A stretch of 64,000 nt of DNA from JAICMB01 sp035295125 (GTDB lineage: Bacteria > Acidobacteriota > Terriglobia > Bryobacterales > Bryobacteraceae), in the NCBI GenBank assembly GCA_035295125.1, contig DATGJP010000064.1, positions 124,001-188,000 of the forward strand. Direction: 5' to 3'. This document shows positions 40,479-48,678 of this stretch, in pieces; the stretch's first letter is position 1, and every line of letters starts with the position of its first letter. Below the pieces are notes generated by a model, which worked only from the letters and a program-made list of their open reading frames with translations, was not told where the DNA came from and did no database searches. Made by a program: the position numbers and the translations under genes.

Positions 40479-40724
40479 TCAGCCGCGGCGCGAGTAGCGG
40501 CCTCCGTGGCCGAGGCCACCAAGGTCGACCAGCACTGCCAGCAGCAGCCAGAGCAGGTTAATGCCTGCGGTCGGCATGCCGTTGTTGAGTTCCCAGGCAT
40601 ACACAATTGTGGTTACTGGCAGAATGATGAACCCGATGAGGGGCATCAGCATCCGGTGGTGAAAGGCGCGCTCTAAGTAGTTTGTGAAGAGCCACATCAA
40701 GACCAGGACGACTCGAGGGAACAT
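40479..40724 (-). CDS. Small conserved membrane protein
   Basis: 81 aa. Three hydrophobic segments (about 1-16, 24-42 and 53-68) with FPRVVLVLMWLFTNYLERAFH and LGFIILP-type phrases that I recall from a widespread family of short bacterial membrane proteins without known function. A Gly/Arg-rich tail follows. ATG 40724 matches the usual start of that family; ATG 40754 is also possible. No partner gene is evident. Confidence 0.7.
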   Translation of the reverse strand: MFPRVVLVLMWLFTNYLERAFHHRMLMPLIGFIILPVTTIVYAWELNNGMPTAGINLLWLLLAVLVDLGGLGHGGRYSRRG

Positions 40725-40910
40725 CACAATAACGATCAACAATATGCAAGGCATAAGTTAGCGGGGCCGGACTGCAGTCTTAGCTTACCAGCCTTCTCTT
40801 AGACGCCTTGCGCGGCATCCCGTTAAGGTAGATTGTTGGCAACCCAGCCGGTGTTTCCCTTATTCCTGATCTACGGAATTGAGTCGAGTAATGTTCGAGA
40901 GCCTTCCAGT

Positions 40911-41876
40911 ATGAACGAGACACCGCTCAATCCCGACGCGCGCGATCAAACGGCGGTCCACTGTTATCTATCTACCATTCTTGCTACCGCTGAATGCCTG
41001 GTACGGCTTTGCCCCGACTTAGGTATTCCGTATCAGAATCGTTGGCGTCGTTTGCCGCAGCGGATCGGCTTTGACCCGTCATCGCAATCCATTGAGCGGA
41101 GCGAGCACATGTTCCGGTCTGACTTGGAGCGATTCTCTGAGTGGGCGGGCAAGTATTTCAACGATGGCGTCAATGTTGTACGCAACATCGGAACCGAGGG
41201 CGGGCAATCCTTCGAGCGCGCCATTGAAGAGACAGAATCTCACGCAGCGCTTCTCGATACGCTGGCGAATTCCTTGGAAGAGGCAGCGGATCTCGACGCT
41301 CCGATGGAGGTGCGCGACGCCTTAGGTCTTCAGTCAGAAGGGTTACGGAAGGCCGCGCGCCAGATGCGAAATCGGCTGCTCCCTTCGTTGCTGGGTCTGG
41401 CGGACCTGGTGCGGGAATGCCGGCGGGTGGTGAAGCAGACCGAGCAGGACGCGATTCTCGACGCGACCACGGGATTTTTGAACGGCCGTGGTTTTCGGTA
41501 CGAGTTAAAGTCACGGTACGAAGCGTCGAAACACTGCTGTGTCCTGTTGATCGAGTGCGCCGCAACGTTCGCAAATGGGCAACCGTGCACGGATAGCGAT
41601 TACCGCATTATTGCGGCTGACCTTGCTGAGCGGATTGGTGACCAATTCAGACCTTGGGATTGCGCGGGACGCATTGGGCCGAGCCGTTTTGGCGTCATTT
41701 TCGAAGCCGACTTTTCCGTGGCTAAAGATCGTGTGAATCAGATTGCGCGAAGTATCACAGGCACCTATTCAGGTGGCATCTCCGTTCGGGCCACGATCGA
41801 AGTGATGGAAGCGTCGGATACAGACGCTCTCCTGACTATCCTCAACGCAATCGATCAATTGGCGCTCGCCGCATAG
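40911..41876 (+). CDS. Protein with degenerate GGDEF domain
   Basis: 321 aa, no membrane segment. The first 190 residues are helical and Glu/Arg-rich. Residues about 195-320 keep the outline of a diguanylate cyclase: DATTGFLNGRGF stands for the usual DxLTGLPNRRxF, and RIGPSRFGVIFE stands for RxGGDEFxxLL. The GGDEF loop is therefore GPSRF, so neither catalysis nor standard GTP binding is expected. It is likely a structural or sensing pseudo-enzyme. ATG 40911 is the first Met after a non-conserved lead. A repeat-rich gap follows. Confidence 0.7.
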   Translation: MNETPLNPDARDQTAVHCYLSTILATAECLVRLCPDLGIPYQNRWRRLPQRIGFDPSSQSIERSEHMFRSDLERFSEWAGKYFNDGVNVVRNIGTEGGQSFERAIEETESHAALLDTLANSLEEAADLDAPMEVRDALGLQSEGLRKAARQMRNRLLPSLLGLADLVRECRRVVKQTEQDAILDATTGFLNGRGFRYELKSRYEASKHCCVLLIECAATFANGQPCTDSDYRIIAADLAERIGDQFRPWDCAGRIGPSRFGVIFEADFSVAKDRVNQIARSITGTYSGGISVRATIEVMEASDTDALLTILNAIDQLALAA

Positions 41877-42167
41877 CTGGTTATTGGCTCTATCCTGACA
41901 TGGTACAGACTGTGGCGCGGCTGTTTACGCCGCTGGCTGAAGGTCAATATCCCGCTTAGTCTTCGGCGGGAGGCTGTGGAAGGGTGCAGCAGGTGGTTTC
42001 GCCTGCCTTTGGAGCTCGCCGCGCGAACGGCCTGTGCCAACCTGCCACAGGCTAACAGCCTGCATTACAGGCCTCATCAAAATCGTTAGACGCGAAGAGT
42101 CAGCAGGAGTGGTACATGCCGCGTACTTGAAGGGCAGACGCCCCGCCTGCCCTCCATGCGCGCGCCA
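41877..42167. repeat. Repeat-rich gap with copy R5 and palindromic module C
   Basis: The core in minus orientation lies at 41971-42016 (minus strand: CTCCAAAGGCAGGCGAAACC, then CACCTGCTGCACCCTTCCACA). At 42030-42075 a set of nested inverted repeats (GGCTAACAGCCTGCATTACA) occurs, found again inverted at 63086-63112. At 42089-42105 the GACGCGAAGAGTCAG module of the other copies is present. CCCGCTTAGTCTTCGGCGGG (41951-41970) is a further hairpin. No gene is seen. Confidence 0.65.
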
Positions 42168-43865
42168 CTATGTGCGCCGGAAAAAGCCCCGTGCGAACTC
42201 GGGTTTGAGTTCGACAGCCGAAATCCATGATGCCGTAGCATCCTCACGGCTTCCGGAGTCGGAGAGTGCGTGTCCCAGATTGAGCAGCGCTTCGGGGAAA
42301 TCGGGTTGCAGGTCGAGGGCTTGTCGATAGTAATCCACAGCCTGCTTCGCATTATTGAGATTGTGTGAGAGGACCCCGCAGTTGTAGAAGATCTCAGCAT
42401 CGGGTTCCCCAAGTTCGAGGAGTTTTTGATGCAGCGCCAGAGCCTCTTCATGACGGCCCACGGCAAGTGTCACGGTTGCTAAACCGCGCAGGCACTCCAT
42501 GTGTTCCGGCTCGCGTTCGAGCAAGCGTAAGAGCACGGCCTCGGAGCGTTCATATTGCTCGGCTTTGTACAGAGCTAGCGCCAGGTCGACCTCGGCGTCG
42601 GGCCAGTCGGCCTTAAGGCTCAGCGCTCGTTCATAGCTCGAAATCGCATCGTCCCACCGTCCGCGTTTGAATTGCAGATATCCGAGGCGGAACCAAACTT
42701 GTCGTTTCTCCGAATCGCGCCCGCAGAATGCCCGGCAAACCTTCTCGCCGGCCTCGAGATTTCCGAGAGCTTCCAGAATCTGCGCCAGGCTTAACGTGAA
42801 ATCTTCTCGCTCCGGCCACCTTACGACGGCTTCCTCATAAGAGATTCGCGCCCGGGCCAATTCACCGGATTTCCATAGCGCGCCACCCAGATAGCTGCGT
42901 GCGTGAATTGAGTCCGGACGCATTTGGCAGGCTTTGATGAACGCGCGCACCGCATCCGGAAGCATGCCCCGGCGTTCGCAGGCTACTCCGAGATTCAGCC
43001 AGTGGGCGACCTGATCGGGCGCCAATTCAACGAGCCGTGAATACTGCTGCCATGCTCCATGGAAATCGCCTTCGTTGAAGGCCGCGATCCCAATGCCTTC
43101 GACGGCCAGCACGGCCCCCGGCTGTAATGCGATCAACTGCTCTGAGTATTTGCGGACAACTTCGTATTTCTTCTGTTGCAGGCCTAGGGTAATGAGGTTC
43201 ATCAGGGCCTCAATACAATTCGGATCCTGCTCCTCGATGATCTGGCGATAGAGGGCGAACGCCTGGTCGAACTCCCACTGTATGTGGAAGATAACTGCCT
43301 TCGAGAAGAGCGCTGCCTTGTACGATGGGTCCATCGCGAGACACTCATCGACATGCTCAAAGGCTTCCGTGTACTGCTTCAGCTTGAGGTGACAGATGGA
43401 CCGCGCCAGGGGGGTCTCGATCCAGTCTGACCTCAGACTGGCTGCCTTATCGAAACGCTCCAAAGCTTCCGCGGTGCGGCCGAGCTTATAAAGATTGAAG
43501 CCCCACTGAAACCATGCTTCGGCCACTGCAGGGCTTTGCTGCGTCAGTTCCCCGTAGGTTTCGGCTGCGGCGCCATGTTGCCCCAATTCGGTCTGAACAT
43601 AGCCGAGAGCAGCCAACAGATCGGGTGTCTTGCATTGCTCGGCAGCGGCCAGCAATATGCGCAGCGATTCCGACCCCTCGCCGCGCAGATAGTGAACGAC
43701 GGCTCGTGCCAATGGCTCGGTGTCAAGCTCTCGAGTCGTCGCCGGTGGAACTGGTTGATCTGTTTCCCTCTGTTGAGACTGTGCTGCCGGAAATTGACCA
43801 GCTCCATTCTCGATATCGGGTATAACTACCGTGGCGCTTACCGTACCCGTTGTGATCTCGTGCAT
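42168..43865 (-). CDS. TPR-repeat protein
   Basis: 565 aa. After a Ser/Thr/Pro-rich N-terminus (1-45) the chain is a run of about 14 tetratricopeptide repeats (34 residues each), e.g. AWFQWGFNLYKLGRTAEALERFDKAA, and QVWFRLGYLQFKRGRWDDAISSYERAL (short parts: NLYKLGRTAEALERFDKA, GRWDDAISSYERAL). No signal peptide, no catalytic domain. It should be a protein-binding scaffold. ATG 43865 follows GAGGAG at 8 nt. It lies downstream of an uncharacterised gene on the same strand. Confidence 0.88.
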   Translation of the reverse strand: MHEITTGTVSATVVIPDIENGAGQFPAAQSQQRETDQPVPPATTRELDTEPLARAVVHYLRGEGSESLRILLAAAEQCKTPDLLAALGYVQTELGQHGAAAETYGELTQQSPAVAEAWFQWGFNLYKLGRTAEALERFDKAASLRSDWIETPLARSICHLKLKQYTEAFEHVDECLAMDPSYKAALFSKAVIFHIQWEFDQAFALYRQIIEEQDPNCIEALMNLITLGLQQKKYEVVRKYSEQLIALQPGAVLAVEGIGIAAFNEGDFHGAWQQYSRLVELAPDQVAHWLNLGVACERRGMLPDAVRAFIKACQMRPDSIHARSYLGGALWKSGELARARISYEEAVVRWPEREDFTLSLAQILEALGNLEAGEKVCRAFCGRDSEKRQVWFRLGYLQFKRGRWDDAISSYERALSLKADWPDAEVDLALALYKAEQYERSEAVLLRLLEREPEHMECLRGLATVTLAVGRHEEALALHQKLLELGEPDAEIFYNCGVLSHNLNNAKQAVDYYRQALDLQPDFPEALLNLGHALSDSGSREDATASWISAVELKPEFARGFFRRT

Positions 43866-44016
43866 GTTCCTGTACTCCTCGATACCGTCAGGAAGCGCCT
43901 CAAACCAGGCGCCCTGGCGGCTGAGAATCTGTTATTACGAATTTTGATACTGCTGGTTTATTCGTACTATCGGTTTGGAAGGAATAAAACCTTAGCTCCA
44001 AGCTATAGGGTGGTTG
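43866..44016. other. Relatively AT-rich spacer before the TPR gene
   Basis: This 150-bp stretch is clearly richer in A and T than its surroundings around 43930-44010 and so is a likely promoter/leader for the TPR gene on the minus strand. I see no exact -35/-10 pair and no known riboswitch fold. Confidence 0.35.
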
Positions 44017-44697
44017 CTAGGCTCGCGGAAGAGGCTGTAAATCGAATTGCACTTTTAGCTTTGGCCCGATGAGATGGGGAGCCTGTTGCGCTGGCTCCAA
44101 CTGCCGCTCCTTTGCAAGATGGGCGGCCGATTCAGCCGGTAATACCTCTGCTGGAATATGAGGAACTTCTGAAGTGCCCGGCTGAAAATCGGCACTTGGG
44201 TGAAATTCATTTTGTTCCGGTTGATGTGGTTCGTCGATGGGCTGGCGCCACCCACCCAAAATGAACTCTCGATCGAGTTCGCAACGGCGCAATGTAAGCA
44301 ACTCGCGCGTCCATATACGGCGCAAATTGGCAATGGACTGCAATTCCGTCTGCAGCAGATCGTTTTCTTCACGCCGGATTTTCCAAAATTCTCGCTCTTC
44401 GGAGCGGACGATACTCACCGGCACGTCGACAACATCGAGTTTCGTGTACGGCGTGAGCGCAGTGTCGCCAATCAGTATTTTTCGAGGCTCGGGTTCAATC
44501 GAGGGCGGCAGGACTTTAAGAATGACTGAGCCGTCGGCTTCATCACGAATGCCCCTGACGCCCGAGGGCTGCTCTTTCGGCGGTTCGATTTCTCTATCCT
44601 GACGATCCACCCATTCCGGCAGGCCCGGCAGCGAGGGACAAGGCAGGAGCTGCCCAAGTGAAACGGCCGGTTCGACGGCGTGTCTGGTTCTAATCAC
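44017..44697 (-). CDS. Hypothetical protein
   Basis: 226 aa, Pro- and Glu-rich, no signal peptide or membrane segment. The middle (about 55-145: VILKVLPPSIEPEPRKILIGDTALTPYTKLDVVDV in part, then a Glu/Arg-rich helix) could form a small domain with a coiled coil (EEREFWKIRREENDLLQTELQSI region). I do not recognise the family. The GTG 44697 start has AGGAG 8 nt upstream, which supports translation. The next gene on the strand is the TPR protein. Confidence 0.55.
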   Translation of the reverse strand: MIRTRHAVEPAVSLGQLLPCPSLPGLPEWVDRQDREIEPPKEQPSGVRGIRDEADGSVILKVLPPSIEPEPRKILIGDTALTPYTKLDVVDVPVSIVRSEEREFWKIRREENDLLQTELQSIANLRRIWTRELLTLRRCELDREFILGGWRQPIDEPHQPEQNEFHPSADFQPGTSEVPHIPAEVLPAESAAHLAKERQLEPAQQAPHLIGPKLKVQFDLQPLPRA

Positions 44698-44949
44698 TGG
44701 ATCTGCTCCTGGCGGAATTCTCGATGCTTCGATCTATAAATCGGCAGTTATCCAGTTTTCGACAGGGAGGAGTAGTTGGCACCGAAACCGTGCCGTTTCG
44801 GGTCAGTCCAAAGGCAGGCTGAATGCCTGCTCCACCCTTCCACATCCTCTGAATCGTCGCTTGACGCGAAGAATCAGAGCCTGTGTAATCCATGAAACAT
44901 CAATAGCTTGTGAGCCCCGATAGGGCTGGCGTTCAAACCACGATCGAGA
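44698..44949 (+). repeat. Gap with dispersed repeat copy R3
   Basis: 44780-44893 is a full copy: CGTTTCGGGTCAGTCCAAAG, GCAGGC-TGAAT-GCCTGC, TCCACCCTTCCACATCC, then TTGACGCGAAGAATCAGAGC and TGTGTAATCC. At 44914-44934 a short hairpin (AGCCC-CGATA-GGGCT) lies 3' of the M20 peptidase gene on the minus strand. No gene is seen. Confidence 0.7.
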
Positions 44950-46581
44950 TTAGTTGCCGCCGGAGGCGTCAGCCGGGCGAACGGTCGGATACTTGATGCC
45001 CAACTGGTCGAGATACGTGTCGTACTTGGACGGATCATAATAATACTTCTTCATCTCAGGACGGTACTGCTCCATGATCTTGGTGTTGAGCCAGATCGCG
45101 GGCTTGTCCCCAGGACGAATGAAGGTCTTGTACTTCACGTCCTTGTTTTGCACGTTGCGGAAGTAATCCCAGGCCTTGTCGACCAGATCAGGGTGCAGCA
45201 GGATGTCGAGTATCGTCATCGCCTGCACCTTCGCGCCGGCAACCACGCCTTTGTGAGCAATCGGGGTGGCCATCGAAATGGCGTTCGCCCAATTATGTCC
45301 CGGTCCGCCCGGGATGTTGGACGGGTAGCGCAGGGTCACCGTGGGAACGTTCCATGAGATATCGCCAATATCGTCCGATCCACCGCCGGTTGGGCCAATG
45401 TTCATTCCTTCTTCGCCTTCGCCCTGAGTCTGGACACGCGGCGGCCGCAGCTCATTTACCTTCGTGGCGAGGCCTTGCACCTTGACCTTGAGCTCCTTTT
45501 GCAGCGCCTTTGCAAGGGTCTGGTCTGCCTCGGACCATTGCGGCAAGCCAACCTTCTTGATGTTCTCGTACATCGCCTCCGCGATCGGCTTATTGAAATA
45601 GCCCGGCCATGCGCTGCCCAACAGGCGCGAAGTATATGCCGTGTCGGTCATGAGCGTGGCCGCCTTGGCCATGTTGTCGCCGATGCGCCACATGTCCATG
45701 ATGTGGTCGTAGTCGGCTTCGCGGAAGTAATACCAGACGCTGGCATCCGGTGGGACGACATTAGGCTGGTCGCCGCCGTTCGTAATCACGTAGTGAGACC
45801 GTTGCGCCAGGCGCAGATGCTCGCGGCGGAAATTCCAGCCCACATCCATCAGCTCGACCGCATCTAACGCGCTGCGGCCACGCCAGGGAGCTCCTGCGGC
45901 ATGGGCACTCTCGCCTTTGAACATGTACTCGACCGAGACGAGTCCGTTGCCAGGAGTTTGACCGTAGGACACGCCGAGGTTGCTCGCGACATGGGCAAAC
46001 AGACAAATGTCGACATCCTTAAACATCCCGGCCTGGATGTAATAGGCCTTGGAGCCAAGTTCCTCTTCGGCAACGCCTGGCCATACGCGGAGGGTACCCT
46101 TCAGATGCTCACGCTCCATGACCTTCTTCACCGCCAGGGCGGCGAGGATATTCAGCGGCACGCCGGAGTTGTGACCTTCACCATGTCCCGGCGCGCCGTC
46201 GATCATCGGCTCGTGCCAGGCGACGGCGGGCTTCTGGGAGGCGCGCGGAATGTCGTCGATATCGGAACCCAGCGAGATTACCGGTTTCCCTTCTCCCCAG
46301 GACGCTACCCATGATGTCGGGATTCCGGCAATGTCACGTTCGATTTTGAAGCCTTCTTTCTCCAGGATTCCAGTCAGGTATTTGGAGGTTTCAAATTCCT
46401 GGAATCCCAACTCTCCGAAGCTGAAGACGCTGTCCACCATGACCTGCGCCTGCTTCTTCATTCCATCAATCTGGCCGGCCAGATCGGCCTTTATCGCCGC
46501 TTCCTTCTCAGGTGACACCTTGGACGGCTGCGCCACCAGGCAGCCGGCGGCGAACAGCAGGGCTAAAGAGCATTTCCGCAT
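44950..46581 (-). CDS. Secreted M20-family peptidase/amidohydrolase (AbgB-like)
   Basis: 543 aa. A signal peptide (RKCSLALLFAAGCLVAQ) is followed by a metal-dependent amidohydrolase: LGSDIDDIPRAS, GAPGHGEGHNSG (His ligands), AEEELGSKA (Glu pair) and GESAHAAGAPWRGRSALDA (dimerisation-domain entry), with a late His in GPGHNWANA. The closest group by eye is the p-aminobenzoyl-glutamate/aminoacyl hydrolase branch, longer than usual. ATG 46581 is chosen: the frame is open further, but TATACT (46589-46594, minus strand) lies 8 nt before this ATG. Divergent from proline dehydrogenase. Confidence 0.85.
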   Translation of the reverse strand: MRKCSLALLFAAGCLVAQPSKVSPEKEAAIKADLAGQIDGMKKQAQVMVDSVFSFGELGFQEFETSKYLTGILEKEGFKIERDIAGIPTSWVASWGEGKPVISLGSDIDDIPRASQKPAVAWHEPMIDGAPGHGEGHNSGVPLNILAALAVKKVMEREHLKGTLRVWPGVAEEELGSKAYYIQAGMFKDVDICLFAHVASNLGVSYGQTPGNGLVSVEYMFKGESAHAAGAPWRGRSALDAVELMDVGWNFRREHLRLAQRSHYVITNGGDQPNVVPPDASVWYYFREADYDHIMDMWRIGDNMAKAATLMTDTAYTSRLLGSAWPGYFNKPIAEAMYENIKKVGLPQWSEADQTLAKALQKELKVKVQGLATKVNELRPPRVQTQGEGEEGMNIGPTGGGSDDIGDISWNVPTVTLRYPSNIPGGPGHNWANAISMATPIAHKGVVAGAKVQAMTILDILLHPDLVDKAWDYFRNVQNKDVKYKTFIRPGDKPAIWLNTKIMEQYRPEMKKYYYDPSKYDTYLDQLGIKYPTVRPADASGGN

Positions 46582-46588
46582 GAAGCTT

Positions 46589-46594
46589 AGTATA
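46589..46594 (-). promoter_or_regulatory. -10 box TATACT before the M20 peptidase gene
   Basis: TATACT on the minus strand ends 8 nt before ATG 46581. It is part of AGTATACT (46589-46596), an 8-bp palindrome. Confidence 0.45.
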
Positions 46595-46619
46595 CTCGCG
46601 CCGGGATAGTTGTCCTCGC

Positions 46620-46625
46620 TATCCT
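46620..46625 (+). promoter_or_regulatory. -10 box TATCCT before putA/PRODH
   Basis: TATCCT ends 7 nt before GTG 46632, consistent with a leaderless message. Confidence 0.35.
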
Positions 46626-46631
46626 GGAATT

Positions 46632-47543
46632 GTGCTACGCAGCGTTTTGCTGTACTTGTCTCGCAACAAGACACTTCGCCGCTGGGTTGAAACATCTCCG
46701 ACCGCCGATCGCCTGACATCGCGATTCGTGGCCGGTCATACGATCGATCAGGAACTGGCCACCATCCAACGTCTCGACAAAGAGTCGACACTCGCAACTG
46801 TCGATTACCTGGGCGAGAACGTAACGTCATTGAGTGAAGCCGAAAGCACGCGCGACACTTATATGCGCATTCTCGACCGCGTCGCGGACCTGAATGTCGG
46901 CGCCACGATTTCGATCAAATTAACCCAATTCGGCCTGGATTTATCAACAGAGGCCTGCCAGGCGAATGTTGAACCGCTGGTCGCGAGGGCGAAGGAGATC
47001 GGCTCGGCGGTCGAGATCGATATGGAATCGCACGAATATGTGGATCGCACGCTGGCCATCGCGCTGGCCATGCATCGGCGCTATGGATGCGTTCGGTCTG
47101 TAATCCAGGCGTATCTGTATCGTAGTGAAAAAGACATCGAAAACTTGAACACACAGGGACTGCCCATCCGTTTGTGTAAGGGAGCATACCGCGAGCCCGC
47201 CAGCGTGGCGTTTCAAAAAAAGCCTGAAGTTGATGCCAGTTACGTCCGATTAATGCATCAGTTGTTCGAGCATGGATCGCGTCCGGCTTTCGCGACCCAT
47301 GACGAGAAGCTTGTCCGGGAAGCATTGAGCAAGTTGAAGGCGGGCGGACACGGCTCGAATGGTTTCGAGTTTCAGATGTTGTATGGAATCAGAAGGGATT
47401 TGCAGCGCACCATCGTCGATCAGGGTTTTCGTTTGCGACTTTACGTACCCTACGGCGACGCCTGGTATCCCTACTTTATGCGGCGGCTTGCGGAGCGTCC
47501 AGCGAACCTGATGTTCCTGGCGCGCAACCTGGTTCGCAAGTAA
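46632..47543 (+). CDS. Proline dehydrogenase
   Basis: 303 aa, monofunctional FAD barrel of the Deinococcus/Thermus type. ISIKLTQFGLDLS, DMESHEYVDRTL, QAYLYRSEKDI, RLCKGAYREP, ATHDEKLV, EFQMLYGIR and the proline-binding YVPYGDAWYPYFMRRLAERPAN (parts YVPYGDAWYPYF and RRLAERPAN) are all conserved. It oxidises proline to pyrroline-5-carboxylate and passes electrons to the quinone pool. The partner P5C dehydrogenase is not in the window. The neighbour on the other strand, a secreted peptidase, may supply amino acids. Confidence 0.94.
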   Translation: MLRSVLLYLSRNKTLRRWVETSPTADRLTSRFVAGHTIDQELATIQRLDKESTLATVDYLGENVTSLSEAESTRDTYMRILDRVADLNVGATISIKLTQFGLDLSTEACQANVEPLVARAKEIGSAVEIDMESHEYVDRTLAIALAMHRRYGCVRSVIQAYLYRSEKDIENLNTQGLPIRLCKGAYREPASVAFQKKPEVDASYVRLMHQLFEHGSRPAFATHDEKLVREALSKLKAGGHGSNGFEFQMLYGIRRDLQRTIVDQGFRLRLYVPYGDAWYPYFMRRLAERPANLMFLARNLVRK

Positions 47544-47554
47544 GTGGTTACACC

Positions 47555-47583
47555 TTGTCACGGCGCGGTACTAATAGTATTAG
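47555..47583 (+). promoter_or_regulatory. Promoter overlapped by a palindrome
   Basis: TTGTCA (47555-47560) and TATTAG (47578-47583) are 17 nt apart. The -10 is covered by the perfect palindrome CTAATA-G-TATTAG (47571-47583), which could be an operator. The start point would be near 47590, about 28 nt before ATG 47618. Confidence 0.45.
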
Positions 47584-47617
47584 GAACCGGTAAGGGAGTG
47601 ATGGAGTCCAACACGTT

Positions 47618-48061
47618 ATGAAGTACTGGGGCTGGCTTGCAGCGAAGCTCGTAGTCGTCGGTGCAATTATTGTTGGTGGCCGCGCGGCCATTCAGGCGAT
47701 AGTGCCACGGTCGACCGAGATCCTCTATAGCAAACTGGACCCATTTGCTCATGATCTGCGCTACACCGCGGCCATGATGGTGTTCTTCCTGTTCTGCTAC
47801 TCGCTGCTATATCTGACTTTTTGGGACCAGAAGCGACGCTGCCGGACCTGTCTGCGGCGGTTGCGCATGCCGATTGCGCGTGGCGCCTGGTCCAATATGC
47901 TTTTGTTCGGCCAGCCGCGCACCGAGTACATCTGCCTCTATGGGCATGGTACGCTTCGAGTTCCGGAGGTTGACCTGACCGGCTCCAAGCAGCCCGACTG
48001 GCAACCGCACGATGCGGACATATGGAAGGAACTGGAAGCGCTGGAGAGCGCGCAGAAGTAA
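47618..48061 (+). CDS. Membrane protein with CxxC motif, unknown function
   Basis: 147 aa. Two membrane segments (about 8-28 and 46-66), then a cytoplasmic part beginning with KRRCRTCLRRLRMP, a CxxC that may bind zinc with Cys and His further on (YICLYGHG). I do not recognise the family. GGAG lies 11 nt before ATG. It overlaps the next gene by 40 nt in another frame, so the two are co-translated. Regulation by the palindrome at 47571 is possible. Confidence 0.7.
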   Translation: MKYWGWLAAKLVVVGAIIVGGRAAIQAIVPRSTEILYSKLDPFAHDLRYTAAMMVFFLFCYSLLYLTFWDQKRRCRTCLRRLRMPIARGAWSNMLLFGQPRTEYICLYGHGTLRVPEVDLTGSKQPDWQPHDADIWKELEALESAQK

Positions 48062-48399
48062 GCCCTAAAGTCGAAAAGTGGCGCATCCTCGCTGGGGTGG
48101 CCGTGCTGGTTGCCCTGGCGTTTATGGGAATCCTTCTCCTACCCCCCTATTTGCAGAACTGGAAATTCCAGCAGTACGTCAGCACGGTTGCGCACGATCC
48201 TGCCAGCCGGAATCGTCCCGACGACCTGATTCGCGCTTTGGTTTTGGATAAGGCTGGAGAGCTGGGCGTGCCGGTCCACGTTGCCGACGTTCGGGTATCG
48301 CGGCCCAACGGGGGCGTCAAAGTCGAGGTTCTGTACGTGGTCCGGGTGGATTTACCTATCTACACAGTGGATCTGCACTTCCGGCCGAGTGCCGGCTAA
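48022..48399 (+). CDS. Small membrane-anchored protein, unknown function
   Basis: 125 aa. One membrane segment (about 22-42) near the N-terminus, then an extracytoplasmic domain of about 80 residues with RPDDLIRALVLDKAGELGVPVHVADVRVS (short part: IRALVLDKAGELG) and a final beta hairpin. The start must lie within the upstream gene; ATG 48022 is the only reasonable choice before the membrane segment. Probably works with the preceding membrane protein. No family recognised. Confidence 0.65.
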   Translation: MEGTGSAGERAEVSPKVEKWRILAGVAVLVALAFMGILLLPPYLQNWKFQQYVSTVAHDPASRNRPDDLIRALVLDKAGELGVPVHVADVRVSRPNGGVKVEVLYVVRVDLPIYTVDLHFRPSAG

Positions 48400-48453
48400 A
48401 AGAAGCATGCCAACGATCTGTGCCGGATAGGCGCAACGGCACCTTGCCTTCAG

Positions 48454-48648
48454 CTAGGATTGGGTGAATTGACCCAGTTCCATCGACCATTCCAGCCAGT
48501 CGTCCCCAAACAACTCGGCCGGATGCTGGGCCCGTTCCGAACCGTTTCCGCACCGCATGTCATCTGCCGGACACAACTTATCGCATCCCCAGCAGATTCG
48601 TTCCGGGTGTTTCGGGTGCAGAGGGAATTTAACGGCTTCGGGTTCCAT
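48454..48648 (-). CDS. DUF3079 small Cys-rich protein
   Basis: 64 aa. KFPLHPKHPERICWGCDKLC, CGNGSERAQHP and ELFGDDWLEW match a short conserved family (DUF3079 as I recall it) found in many proteobacteria and cyanobacteria. Four Cys (C-x2-C-x3-C ... C) suggest a zinc or metal site. Function unknown. ATG 48648 is chosen over TTG 48666. It lies downstream of the VWFA gene on the same strand, 30 nt after its stop. Confidence 0.8.
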   Translation of the reverse strand: MEPEAVKFPLHPKHPERICWGCDKLCPADDMRCGNGSERAQHPAELFGDDWLEWSMELGQFTQS

Positions 48649-48678
48649 CCGCTTGTCTACGGGCAAGTGGGATGCCAG

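Noticed and set aside
43866..44016. Riboswitch (c-di-GMP type) before the TPR gene
   Set aside because: The AT-rich spacer lacks the conserved GEMM core sequences; only an ordinary promoter region is supported.
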